From Treponema sp. UBA1793 (GTDB lineage Bacteria; Spirochaetota; Spirochaetia; Treponematales; Treponemataceae), in the NCBI GenBank assembly GCA_002314445.1, contig DCFX01000050.1, forward strand, positions 1 to 54,376: 54,376 nt of DNA. Reading direction: 5' to 3'. Below the pieces are notes generated by a model that made no database searches, was not told the origin of the DNA, and was given only the letters and a program-made list of their open reading frames with translations. A program made the translations under genes and the position numbers. Below, piece by piece: positions 1-6,968 of this stretch (position 1 is the stretch's first letter; every line of letters begins with the position of its first letter).

Positions 1-194
1 TTCATATCGCCGGCCGTCACAATCAGTATTGTACGCCCGTCTACGTTAAACGACAATGTTTTAGCGATGCGGCAGCCTTCTGTATGCAGCGCCTGCGCCG
101 CGAGATCTACAGTCGCACTTGATACGGAAAACTCAAGAATACGGCCATCCATCCCGAACTGTTTAAAATATTCACGGACTTTTTCTATTGCCAT
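1..194 (-). CDS. YbaK/EbsC-type aminoacyl-tRNA deacylase-like protein, C-terminus cut by window edge
   Basis: The ATG at 192-194 opens a frame that reads leftward off the window. It begins MAIEKVREYFKQFG and contains EFSVSSATVDLAA and GCRIAKTLSF, the N-terminal pattern of YbaK/EbsC proteins. Members of this family hydrolyse mischarged tRNA or act as stand-alone relatives of the prolyl-tRNA synthetase editing domain. About 64 residues are visible, so the full domain cannot be checked. The gene lies about 20 nt downstream of the IMPACT gene on the same strand and is probably its operon partner. The substrate is unknown. The family call rests on recognition of the N-terminal motif, not on a search. 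Confidence 0.75.
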   Translation of the reverse strand, partial: MAIEKVREYFKQFGMDGRILEFSVSSATVDLAAQALHTEGCRIAKTLSFNVDGRTILIVTAGDM

Positions 195-213
195 AAGACG
201 CCTCATTTAATTT

Positions 214-810
214 TTAAATTACTATTCTGCCGCTGCTCATATCTCTAAGCTGAGCAGCAAACTGCCTGAACTCATCGGCACGAATACTGCCGCTCACCGC
301 AATGCCTGCAGCAAATGTTTCAGTCACGCCGCACAGGTGGTAGGCCGTCATCATATGTCTGATTTTTTCATAAAGTACGTATTCCGTATTAAACGAAAAC
401 GGTATTCTCTCAACAAGTTCCTCAAATGCACTCCGCTCATCGGCCGCGGCAATGACTGATTTTGCTGCATTTCCGTATGCCTTCACAAGCCCGCCGGAGC
501 CAAGCAGCGTACCGCCGAACCACCGTGTAACTGTCAGAAGCGTGTTTGTACAGTTCCTGCCCCGGAGCACGTCAAGAACCGACCTCCCTGCAGTTCCCGA
601 CGGTTCACCATCGTCGCTCATACCCGTTATTTCCGCACCGAGTCCGACAACGAATGCGTGCACAACGTGACTCGCATCCTGATACCTGCCTTTCTGCGAT
701 TTTATAAGGCTGCGGGCTTCCGCCTGAGACGGACAAACCAGCAGTTCTGCAAGAAAACGGGATCCCTTCACAATACAAGAATCGGAAACAGGCTGTATAA
801 GCACATCCAT
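214..810 (-). CDS. yigZ: IMPACT/YigZ family protein (UPF0029)
   Basis: This 198-residue protein has the two-domain layout of bacterial YigZ/YvyE. The N-terminal domain carries the family signature DDGEPSGTAGRSVLDVL, then VTRWFGGTLLGSGGLVKAYG, followed by a small C-terminal alpha/beta domain. Eukaryotic IMPACT relatives act in translational control, but the bacterial biochemical role is not settled. The frame opens 13 codons further upstream, but I place the start at the ATG at 808-810. AGGAG lies about 10 nt before it, and this start sits just past the upstream parC stop codon at 818-820. It is probably cotranscribed with parC and the following YbaK-like gene. Confidence 0.85.
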   Translation of the reverse strand: MDVLIQPVSDSCIVKGSRFLAELLVCPSQAEARSLIKSQKGRYQDASHVVHAFVVGLGAEITGMSDDGEPSGTAGRSVLDVLRGRNCTNTLLTVTRWFGGTLLGSGGLVKAYGNAAKSVIAAADERSAFEELVERIPFSFNTEYVLYEKIRHMMTAYHLCGVTETFAAGIAVSGSIRADEFRQFAAQLRDMSSGRIVI

Positions 811-817
811 AAAAAGC

Positions 818-2749
818 CTACTCCTGTGCCGTATCCTTCGGAGGTTCAATATCTATTGACTCGACTTCCTTGTTGTTCACACGAACGCCCTGGGCTTTAA
901 AGCCTTTCTCCGGATAATTCTGCGCCTTAAACGTCTCTTCCAGTTTCTTGATACGTGATTTCTTGACGTAATGCAGCGTGAACGTAAAGTTTCTGCGGAT
1001 ATCTATGTGAAGGACTTCCTTTCCTTCCGGTGCAAAGAAATAATCACGGTTCATGATATATCCCTCTACTTTCGTTCTCTTTATAAATACGTACTGCGTC
1101 TCCGGATCGCGGTAAATAACGGTGAACAGGACTTTTGAAAGGCTTTCCTTGTCTGCAAGCCCGCACCAGTACATCCCCGGGCCGACAAATGCTTTATCAG
1201 GGGCTTCCGTAACGCTGAATATGCCGCTCCTCCGTACGAACATGACACGGTCGAACGGCGTAATTTTAAGCATTTCGTTTCCGCCCGGAACGCCTGTACC
1301 AAGATACCCTGATGCAGCATCGTATCTGAGCGGTGTATCGCGTTTTACGACATCCTTCACATCAACCTTTTCAATATTCGTAATCACCGTAAGGCGCTTC
1401 GTTTTCTCAGGATCAAGTCTTTTTTCAATACCGTCGAGCCAGCTGATCGCATACTCCGTAAGGTGCTTCAGCAGTTTGTCGATTTCCTTCACGCGCTTGT
1501 TAATCGCATCTACTTCTTCGTGGTTCTTATTAATATCGTACAGAGATATGCGGCGGATCGGAATCTTGAGCAGATGGTCAACGTCTTCGTCGGTGACTGC
1601 GCGGATAAGTTCTTTCTGGAACGGAATGAACCCTTTCTTAACTGCATCGACGACATCTTCCTGCGTTTTCATCTGTTCAATCTTTTTGTAAATGCGTTCT
1701 TCAATGAAGATGCGTTCCAGCGTGCGCAGATGCAGCTTTTCCATAAGCTCTGCACGTTCCACTGTAAGCTCGTCCCGGAGAACGACAACAAGCTGTTTTG
1801 CATGAAATTTAATAACGTCGGTGACTGTCATCTGTACCGGCATGTTGTCGCGGATAACGAGCAGGTTGCAGTAAATTGTCTGTTCGCATTCGGTATATGC
1901 ATAGAGCGAGTCGACGACATCTTTCGAGTAAACACCGCGCGCCAGTTTTATTTCAATATTTACCGTATCAGACGTATAATCATTAATGGATGCAATTTTC
2001 ACCTTGTCGTTTTTGGCAGCTTTTTCAACGGAATCCATAAGAGATTCCGTTGTCGAACCGAACGGCAGTGCGGTAATTGTGATTCGCTTTTCGTCGCTTA
2101 GATCCATTTTTGCCCGGGTAACAATTTTACCGAGCCCGTCCTGATAATCCGACACGTCGAGCAGGCCGCCCGTCTGAAAATCAGGATAAAGCTTGAATTT
2201 TTCGCCGCGGAGGCATGCTTTCTCCGCTTCGATTACTTCGCGGATATTGTGCGGCAGTATCTTCGTGCTCATACCGACAGCAATGCCTTCCGCCCCAAGT
2301 ATAAGGACAAGCGGGAGTTTCGCACGGAACACAGCAGGCTCCTGGCTGCGGCCGTCGTAGCTCGGCACATACTGTGTAATTTTCGGATTGTACAGAATAT
2401 CCTTTGTAATAGGGCGGATGCGGCACTCTATGTAACGGGGGGCGGAAGCGCCGTCGCCGGTATACATATTGCCGAAGTTTCCCTGTTTGTCTATAAAAAG
2501 TTCCTTGTTCGCAAGTACGACAAGTGCGGAATAAATGGAAGCATCTCCGTGCGGATGATACTTCATGCATTGTCCGACCACATTTGCTACCTTATGAAAT
2601 TTCCCGTCGTCGACTTCAATCAGTGTATGAAGAATGCGCCTCTGAACAGGTTTTAGTCCGTCAATCAGTTCAGGTATTGCACGGTCACGGATAACGTAAC
2701 TCGCATATTGGATGAAATTGTTGTCGAAAAGATTTTTTACGTAGGCCAT
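818..2749 (-). CDS. parC: DNA topoisomerase IV subunit A-like (ParC-type)
   Basis: This is a type IIA topoisomerase breakage-reunion subunit of 643 residues. It opens with MAYVKNLFDNNFIQYASYVI, has HPHGD at 66-70 and the active-site tyrosine at Tyr106 in SAPRYIECR. There is no GyrA box (QRRGGKG type), and the length is shorter than GyrA, so a ParC-like decatenase is more likely than gyrase. The ParE partner is not in the window. The frame extends 38 codons further upstream, but the CTGACA-N17-TATACT promoter only 9 nt before this ATG shows that the shorter start is right. At the quinolone-contact positions the usual Ser and acidic residue are Ala71 and Ser75. Confidence 0.9.
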   Translation of the reverse strand: MAYVKNLFDNNFIQYASYVIRDRAIPELIDGLKPVQRRILHTLIEVDDGKFHKVANVVGQCMKYHPHGDASIYSALVVLANKELFIDKQGNFGNMYTGDGASAPRYIECRIRPITKDILYNPKITQYVPSYDGRSQEPAVFRAKLPLVLILGAEGIAVGMSTKILPHNIREVIEAEKACLRGEKFKLYPDFQTGGLLDVSDYQDGLGKIVTRAKMDLSDEKRITITALPFGSTTESLMDSVEKAAKNDKVKIASINDYTSDTVNIEIKLARGVYSKDVVDSLYAYTECEQTIYCNLLVIRDNMPVQMTVTDVIKFHAKQLVVVLRDELTVERAELMEKLHLRTLERIFIEERIYKKIEQMKTQEDVVDAVKKGFIPFQKELIRAVTDEDVDHLLKIPIRRISLYDINKNHEEVDAINKRVKEIDKLLKHLTEYAISWLDGIEKRLDPEKTKRLTVITNIEKVDVKDVVKRDTPLRYDAASGYLGTGVPGGNEMLKITPFDRVMFVRRSGIFSVTEAPDKAFVGPGMYWCGLADKESLSKVLFTVIYRDPETQYVFIKRTKVEGYIMNRDYFFAPEGKEVLHIDIRRNFTFTLHYVKKSRIKKLEETFKAQNYPEKGFKAQGVRVNNKEVESIDIEPPKDTAQE

Positions 2750-2758
2750 ATTGTGAAC

Positions 2759-2787
2759 AGTATACAATAAATGGCAGAAAATGTCAG
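2759..2787 (-). promoter_or_regulatory. Promoter of parC
   Basis: Read on the minus strand, CTGACA (2782-2787), a 17-nt spacer and TATACT (2759-2764) make a strong sigma-70 promoter. Only 9 nt separate the -10 box from the parC ATG. Transcription should therefore start about 3 nt before the codon, with no room for a Shine-Dalgarno sequence. Confidence 0.75.
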
Positions 2788-2915
2788 GATTCAAAGCAGC
2801 AGAAAATTTCCCTCCTCCTGAAGCGTTAATCAAAAAATCAATATTCTCATCCGCATGAATCACCAGCCCCGATGCAGGCGCGGAATATTAAACCTTCTGC
2901 ACGAATAAAAAGCAC

Positions 2916-2943
2916 TTGCATTTTTACCACAAAGAGCGATAAT
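2916..2943 (+). promoter_or_regulatory. Promoter of araA
   Basis: TTGCAT (2916-2921), a 16-nt spacer and GATAAT (2938-2943) precede araA. Transcription would start near 2950, leaving a leader of about 38 nt with a good ribosome-binding site. The palindrome at 2945-2960 lies across the predicted start. Confidence 0.65.
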
Positions 2944-2944
2944 A

Positions 2945-2960
2945 ATTGATAAATATCAAT
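2945..2960 (+). promoter_or_regulatory. Palindrome over the araA transcription start (operator candidate)
   Basis: ATTGATA-AA-TATCAAT is a perfect 7-bp inverted repeat with a 2-bp centre. It directly follows the araA -10 box and covers the expected +1, which is a classical position for a repressor operator. No regulator gene is adjacent, so the binding protein cannot be named. Confidence 0.5.
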
Positions 2961-2987
2961 TCTAAGTGAAAATTTTAGGAGATACAC

Positions 2988-4493
2988 ATGATTAATCTTA
3001 AATCATTTAATTTCTGGTTTTTGACAGGAAGCCAGGATCTGTACGGAGATGAAACGCTCAGACAGGTGGCAAAAGACTCAAAGGAGATCGTTGAATCCAT
3101 CAATGCCGCAAAGGAAATTCCCTGCAGCGTTATCTGTAAACCTACGCTGCTGACCCCGGAATCAATAAGGGCAACGCTCGAGCAGGCAAATGCAGACGAC
3201 AGCTGTGCAGGTATTATCTGCTGGATGCATACGTTCAGCCCTGCAAAAATGTGGATAGGGGGACTTTCCATCAACAAAAAGCCCCTGCTCCAGCTGAACA
3301 CACAGTACAACGTGAAAATCCCGTATGAAACCATGGATATGGATTTCATGAACCTGAACCAGAGCGCACACGGCGACAGAGAATTCGGTTTTATCACGTC
3401 GCGCATGAACCTTCCGCGCAAAGTGATTGTCGGCCACTGGAAGGATGAGCACACACTGACAAGAATCGGATCATGGATGCGGTGCGCGTGTGCGGTGGCA
3501 GACGGCAAAAATCTTAAAATTGTACGATTCGGAGACAACATGCGCGAAGTTGCCGTTACAGACGGCGACAAAGTGGAAGCGATGCTCAAATTCGGCTGGT
3601 CCGTTCCGTATTATGGGATTGGTGACCTCGTTGCATACATAAAGGAAGTAAAGGACAGCGACGCGGAAGCTCTTGTCGGCGAATACGACAAAGAATACGA
3701 AATTGTATGGGGAAAGGATAAAGCTTATACGAAGGAGCATATCAAAGAACAGGCAAAAATAGAACTCGCGCTCCGCGCTTTTCTCAAAGATACAAACGCA
3801 AACGCGCTTACCACGAATTTCCAGGATTTGTGGGGAATGAAACAGCTGCCGGGACTTGCCATTCAGCGTCTGCTTGCGGACGGTTACGGATTCGGTGCAG
3901 AAGGCGACTGGAAGACTTCGGCCATGGTACGCACGTTCAAAGTCATGACCGCAGGTCTTGTCGGAAACGGCAAGGGCAATGCATTCATGGAAGACTACAC
4001 ATACAACCTTGAAAGCGGCAACGGCCTGAATCTCGGCTCGCACATGCTTGAAGTCGATCCGCAGGTAGCAGTTTCAAAACCGCGCGTCGAAGTTCATCAG
4101 CTCGGCATCGGAGACAGGGAAGATCCGGCCCGACTTGTATTCAACGCGAGCACCGGCAAAGCACTCGTAACCGCCGTCGTCGACATGGGGAACCGTTTCC
4201 GCTGCGTCGTCAACGAAATCAACGTTATTACCCCGCCGGAAGATTTTCCGAAACTGCCTGTTGCACGTATGCTCTGGAAGCCGGAACCGGATCTTGAAAC
4301 TTCGGCAGAAGCATGGATACTTGCAGGCGGCGGACACCATACGGCATTCAGCAACATCGTTACAACCCAAATGGTACGCGACTGGTGCGAAATGACCGGC
4401 ATCGAATGTACGGTTATAGACAACGGAACGACGGTTCCTGCCTTCAGAAATGAACTGCGGTGGAATGCCGCATATTTCGACACGCACCGCTGA
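2988..4493 (+). CDS. araA: L-arabinose isomerase
   Basis: This cytoplasmic enzyme converts L-arabinose to L-ribulose (EC 5.3.1.4). The 501-residue product is full length for the family. It shows YETMDMDFMNLNQSAHGDRE, and the conserved Glu and His regions GAEGDWKTSAMVR, FMEDYTYNLESG, LGSHMLEVDP and GGGHHTAFSN, which carry the metal-binding and catalytic residues. TTTTAGGAGATACAC places a strong ribosome-binding site before the ATG. Neither araB nor araD, nor a sugar transporter or AraR-type regulator, lies beside it, so it is transcribed alone. The downstream neighbour asd is convergent, with a repeat array between them. Confidence 0.95.
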   Translation: MINLKSFNFWFLTGSQDLYGDETLRQVAKDSKEIVESINAAKEIPCSVICKPTLLTPESIRATLEQANADDSCAGIICWMHTFSPAKMWIGGLSINKKPLLQLNTQYNVKIPYETMDMDFMNLNQSAHGDREFGFITSRMNLPRKVIVGHWKDEHTLTRIGSWMRCACAVADGKNLKIVRFGDNMREVAVTDGDKVEAMLKFGWSVPYYGIGDLVAYIKEVKDSDAEALVGEYDKEYEIVWGKDKAYTKEHIKEQAKIELALRAFLKDTNANALTTNFQDLWGMKQLPGLAIQRLLADGYGFGAEGDWKTSAMVRTFKVMTAGLVGNGKGNAFMEDYTYNLESGNGLNLGSHMLEVDPQVAVSKPRVEVHQLGIGDREDPARLVFNASTGKALVTAVVDMGNRFRCVVNEINVITPPEDFPKLPVARMLWKPEPDLETSAEAWILAGGGHHTAFSNIVTTQMVRDWCEMTGIECTVIDNGTTVPAFRNELRWNAAYFDTHR

Positions 4494-4526
4494 TAGTACA
4501 AGCATATAACACCATAAGGCTATTTT

Positions 4527-4724
4527 ACCACACGGCCTGTGGTGTTTTGTTATGAGCTTCATGACGTTTCACCACAGGCCTTATGGTGTTTTATCACACG
4601 GCTTGTGATGTTTCGTTATAAGCTTCATGACGTTTCACCACAAGACTTATGGCATTTTACCACACGGCTTGTGATGTTTCGTTATAAGCTTCATGACGTT
4701 TCACCACAAGACTCAGAATGTTCT
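4527..4724 (+). repeat. Tandem array: three 66-bp units with internal inverted repeats
   Basis: Three consecutive 66-bp units begin at 4527, 4593 and 4659, in the gap between the convergent araA and asd genes. The common core is GCTTCATGACGTTTCACCAC. In unit 1, GGCCTGTGGT (4534-4543) pairs perfectly with ACCACAGGCC (4571-4580). In units 2 and 3 a C:G pair of this stem becomes T:A, a compensatory change. In addition, ACACCATAAGGC (4509-4520) is the reverse complement of GCCTTATGGTGT (4578-4589). Because 66 is a multiple of 3, one plus-strand frame would read a 22-residue repeat, but no translation signal supports it. The array may serve as transcription-terminating or processed RNA structure. 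Confidence 0.85.
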
Positions 4725-4750
4725 ATTCAGAGGCGGAAATCACAGCTTTT

Positions 4751-5854
4751 TTACAGCGTGTCAAAAAATCCCTTTGCCTTGAGCAGTTCCGCATTCAGAA
4801 TTCCTCCGCGGGCAGCTCCGCGTTTTGTGTTATGGCTGAGTGCGACAAATTTTATGTCGAATACGTTGCACGGGCGCAGCCGTCCGATGACACATGCCAT
4901 TCCCTTTTCCGTATCGCGGTCGCGCCGTGGCTGAGGACGATTCTGTTCATGCCGTACGACAATCGGATGTTCGGGAGCCGACGGCAGGTGCAGTTCCTGC
5001 GGTACTGAACTGAAATTCGTCCATACCCGTTCAATTTCTTCAAGGGAAGGTTTCTTATCCTGAGGTAAATCAAATTCAAGGCTTATGCATGCAGTATGCC
5101 CGTCTATGACCGGTACCCGGGTACATGTCGAAGAGACGACGGGACCGGCTGCATTTACAATTTTTCCGTTCTGTACGGAACCAAGAATCTTCAGGCATTC
5201 TTTTTCAGTCTTTTCTTCTTCTCCGCTGATAAACGGAACGATATTGTCAATCATGTCAAACGACGGAACGCCGGGATAGCCTGCTCCGCTTGTCGCCTGC
5301 AGTGTTGTCACAATCATGCGCTTTACAGGATAGCCCGCCTTCTGGAGCGCGTAAACAGGCATCATGTATGTCTGAAGCGAGCAGTTCGGCTTTACGGCAA
5401 TAAAACCCTTTTTCCAGCCGTGATGTTCCTGCTGGGCTTTGATTACGTCGAGATGGTTATAGTTTATCTCCGGTACGAGCATCGGCACGTCTTCTGTCCA
5501 GCGGTTTGCGCTCGCATTCGACACGACGGGAATGCCTTCCGCCGCGTATGCAGCTTCAAGCGCCTTAATTGCATCTTTATCCATCTCAAGTGCGCTGAAC
5601 ACAAACTTGCATTTTCCAAGAGCAAGCTTCGGATCGTTTGCATCCTGCACAACAAGACCGGCAACTCCTGCAGGAATATTTTCTCCTATAAGCCAGCGGT
5701 CCTCTACTGCTTCCCTGTACGGTTTGCCTGCAGAACGGGGACTGGCCGCAACATACGTCACTTCAAACCACGGATGATTTTCGAGCAGCGCAATATACCG
5801 CTGTCCAACCATTCCCGTCGCACCTAAAACTCCAACTTGTATCTTACCGGACAT
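4751..5854 (-). CDS. asd: Aspartate-semialdehyde dehydrogenase
   Basis: The enzyme reduces aspartyl phosphate to aspartate semialdehyde, the branch point to lysine, threonine and methionine. The 367-residue protein has an N-terminal NADP-binding GVLGATGMVGQRY (8-20), the catalytic cysteine Cys158 in AVKPNCSLQT, and His253 in VIDGHTA. These features, the PLVP-type middle and the C-terminus ending LLKAKGFFDTL fit the archaeal/fungal-type branch of the family. AGGAGA lies about 10 nt before the ATG. The gene follows dapA by 15 nt and is surely cotranscribed with it. Its 3' end faces the 66-bp repeat array. Confidence 0.95.
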   Translation of the reverse strand: MSGKIQVGVLGATGMVGQRYIALLENHPWFEVTYVAASPRSAGKPYREAVEDRWLIGENIPAGVAGLVVQDANDPKLALGKCKFVFSALEMDKDAIKALEAAYAAEGIPVVSNASANRWTEDVPMLVPEINYNHLDVIKAQQEHHGWKKGFIAVKPNCSLQTYMMPVYALQKAGYPVKRMIVTTLQATSGAGYPGVPSFDMIDNIVPFISGEEEKTEKECLKILGSVQNGKIVNAAGPVVSSTCTRVPVIDGHTACISLEFDLPQDKKPSLEEIERVWTNFSSVPQELHLPSAPEHPIVVRHEQNRPQPRRDRDTEKGMACVIGRLRPCNVFDIKFVALSHNTKRGAARGGILNAELLKAKGFFDTL

Positions 5855-5869
5855 ATATGTTATCTCCTA

Positions 5870-6775
5870 TCACAAACCGCACTCTTTGAGCGCAGCTTCA
5901 ATCACTTTCTTTGCTTCGGCATGAACCTCAACAAGCGGCAGCCGTACGCTTCCAGCCGGAAGCCCCTTGTAATTCATCGCATATTTTATCGATGTGGGGT
6001 TTCCGTCCACGAATGCAGCTTTGAAAAACGGCAGCAGGCGGTAATGAATGGACCGGGCCGTCTCCATATCGCTATTCAGGGCAGCCTGTGTCATTTCCGT
6101 AACAAGTGAGGGACACAGATTCGACACAACCGATACAATCCCGTCACCGCCGGAAGCGATAAGAGGAAGGGTCAAACCATCGTCGCCGCTCAGCACTGCA
6201 AAATCGGGGTGCTTTGATTTTATTGCCGCAATAACGTCCATCATCTGGTTGATGCTGCCGCTGGCCTCTTTGACACCTGCGATGTCCGGAAGTTCTGCAA
6301 TGCGTGAGAGTGTTGCAGTATCAATATTCTTTCCGGTACGGCCTTGAATATTATAAACGAGAATCGGAATACCGACTTTTGAGACTGCCTCAAAATGGCG
6401 GTAAATTCCTTCTTCGGAAGGTTTATTATAATATGGCGTTACAACAAGAGCCGCATCGGCACCTGCCTTTTTTGCACGTTCGGTATACCGGACAGCATCG
6501 CGTGTATTATTGCTGCCTGCCCCGAGTATGACAGGAATTTTCACGTTATGGGTTTTCTCAAATGCCCGTACTTCCGGCATAATGATATCGATAAGTTTCT
6601 GCTCTTCATCTTCATCAAGTGTCGGTGTCTCTCCGCTTGTTCCAAGAGGAACAATCCCGTTTATTCCCTGCTCGAGCTGAAATTTCAAAAGTGTACGGAA
6701 TCCGTCATAATCAACGGAACTGTCTTTATTCATAGGAGTAATCAGAGCGGTAAATGCACCACGGAGTTTTGTCAT
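5870..6775 (-). CDS. dapA: 4-hydroxy-tetrahydrodipicolinate synthase
   Basis: DapA condenses pyruvate with aspartate semialdehyde, the product of the next gene, to enter the lysine/diaminopimelate pathway. The 301-residue TIM barrel shows GTSGETPTLDEDE (45-57), the catalytic tyrosine Tyr141 in YNIQGRTG with substrate-binding Arg146, and the Schiff-base lysine Lys169 in GVKEASG. I chose the ATG at 6773-6775 because AGGTGA lies 6 nt upstream. A start five codons earlier has no such signal. As treponemal peptidoglycan is reported to contain ornithine in T. pallidum, the pathway may serve mainly lysine supply here; that is inference. Confidence 0.95.
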   Translation of the reverse strand: MTKLRGAFTALITPMNKDSSVDYDGFRTLLKFQLEQGINGIVPLGTSGETPTLDEDEEQKLIDIIMPEVRAFEKTHNVKIPVILGAGSNNTRDAVRYTERAKKAGADAALVVTPYYNKPSEEGIYRHFEAVSKVGIPILVYNIQGRTGKNIDTATLSRIAELPDIAGVKEASGSINQMMDVIAAIKSKHPDFAVLSGDDGLTLPLIASGGDGIVSVVSNLCPSLVTEMTQAALNSDMETARSIHYRLLPFFKAAFVDGNPTSIKYAMNYKGLPAGSVRLPLVEVHAEAKKVIEAALKECGL

Positions 6776-6811
6776 AGCTTCACCTCGCATATTTCATGTA
6801 TAATCTGTCTT

Positions 6812-6840
6812 ATTATTGCATTTTTATACATCTTTATCAA
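6812..6840 (-). promoter_or_regulatory. Promoter of dapA-asd
   Basis: On the minus strand TTGATA (6835-6840), a 17-nt spacer and AATAAT (6812-6817) precede dapA, leaving a leader of about 30 nt with an AGGTGA ribosome-binding site. No lysine riboswitch fold fits into so short a leader. Confidence 0.6.
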
Positions 6841-6858
6841 TGGCGGAGTCCAAGCAGC

Positions 6859-6878
6859 ACGCCTTTTATTTAAGGCGT
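6859..6878. other. Hairpin in the dapA/sensor-gene divergent spacer
   Basis: ACGCCTT (6859-6865) and AAGGCGT (6872-6878) can form a 7-bp stem with a 6-nt loop. It lies upstream of both the dapA promoter and the promoter of the sensor gene at 6969. No T-tract follows on either strand, so a protein-binding site is as likely as an RNA structure. The rest of the 190-bp spacer holds only the two promoters. Confidence 0.35.
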
Positions 6879-6955
6879 CATCATGTATCATTCCGGTATC
6901 GTAAATGCCAGACAATGTACAACAAAAGTGTCTTTTTTTAAATAACAAACCACGC

Positions 6956-6961
6956 TATAAT
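6956..6961 (+). promoter_or_regulatory. -10 box of the sensor/LuxR gene
   Basis: A perfect TATAAT lies 7 nt before the ATG at 6969. No ribosome-binding site is present. The -35 region is only a T-rich run at about the right distance, so activator dependence is possible. Confidence 0.55.
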
Positions 6962-6968
6962 TAAAACT

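Noticed and set aside
4527..4724. CRISPR array
   Set aside because: The units are contiguous 66-bp repeats with no unique spacers, and no cas genes are nearby.
4539..4934. A plus-strand open frame across the 66-bp array that encodes a 22-residue peptide repeat
   Set aside because: 66 is divisible by 3, so any open repeat stays open. There is no ribosome-binding site or promoter, and the frame continues into the antisense of asd.
5776..6811. Lysine riboswitch before dapA
   Set aside because: The leader is about 30 nt; no aptamer can fit.
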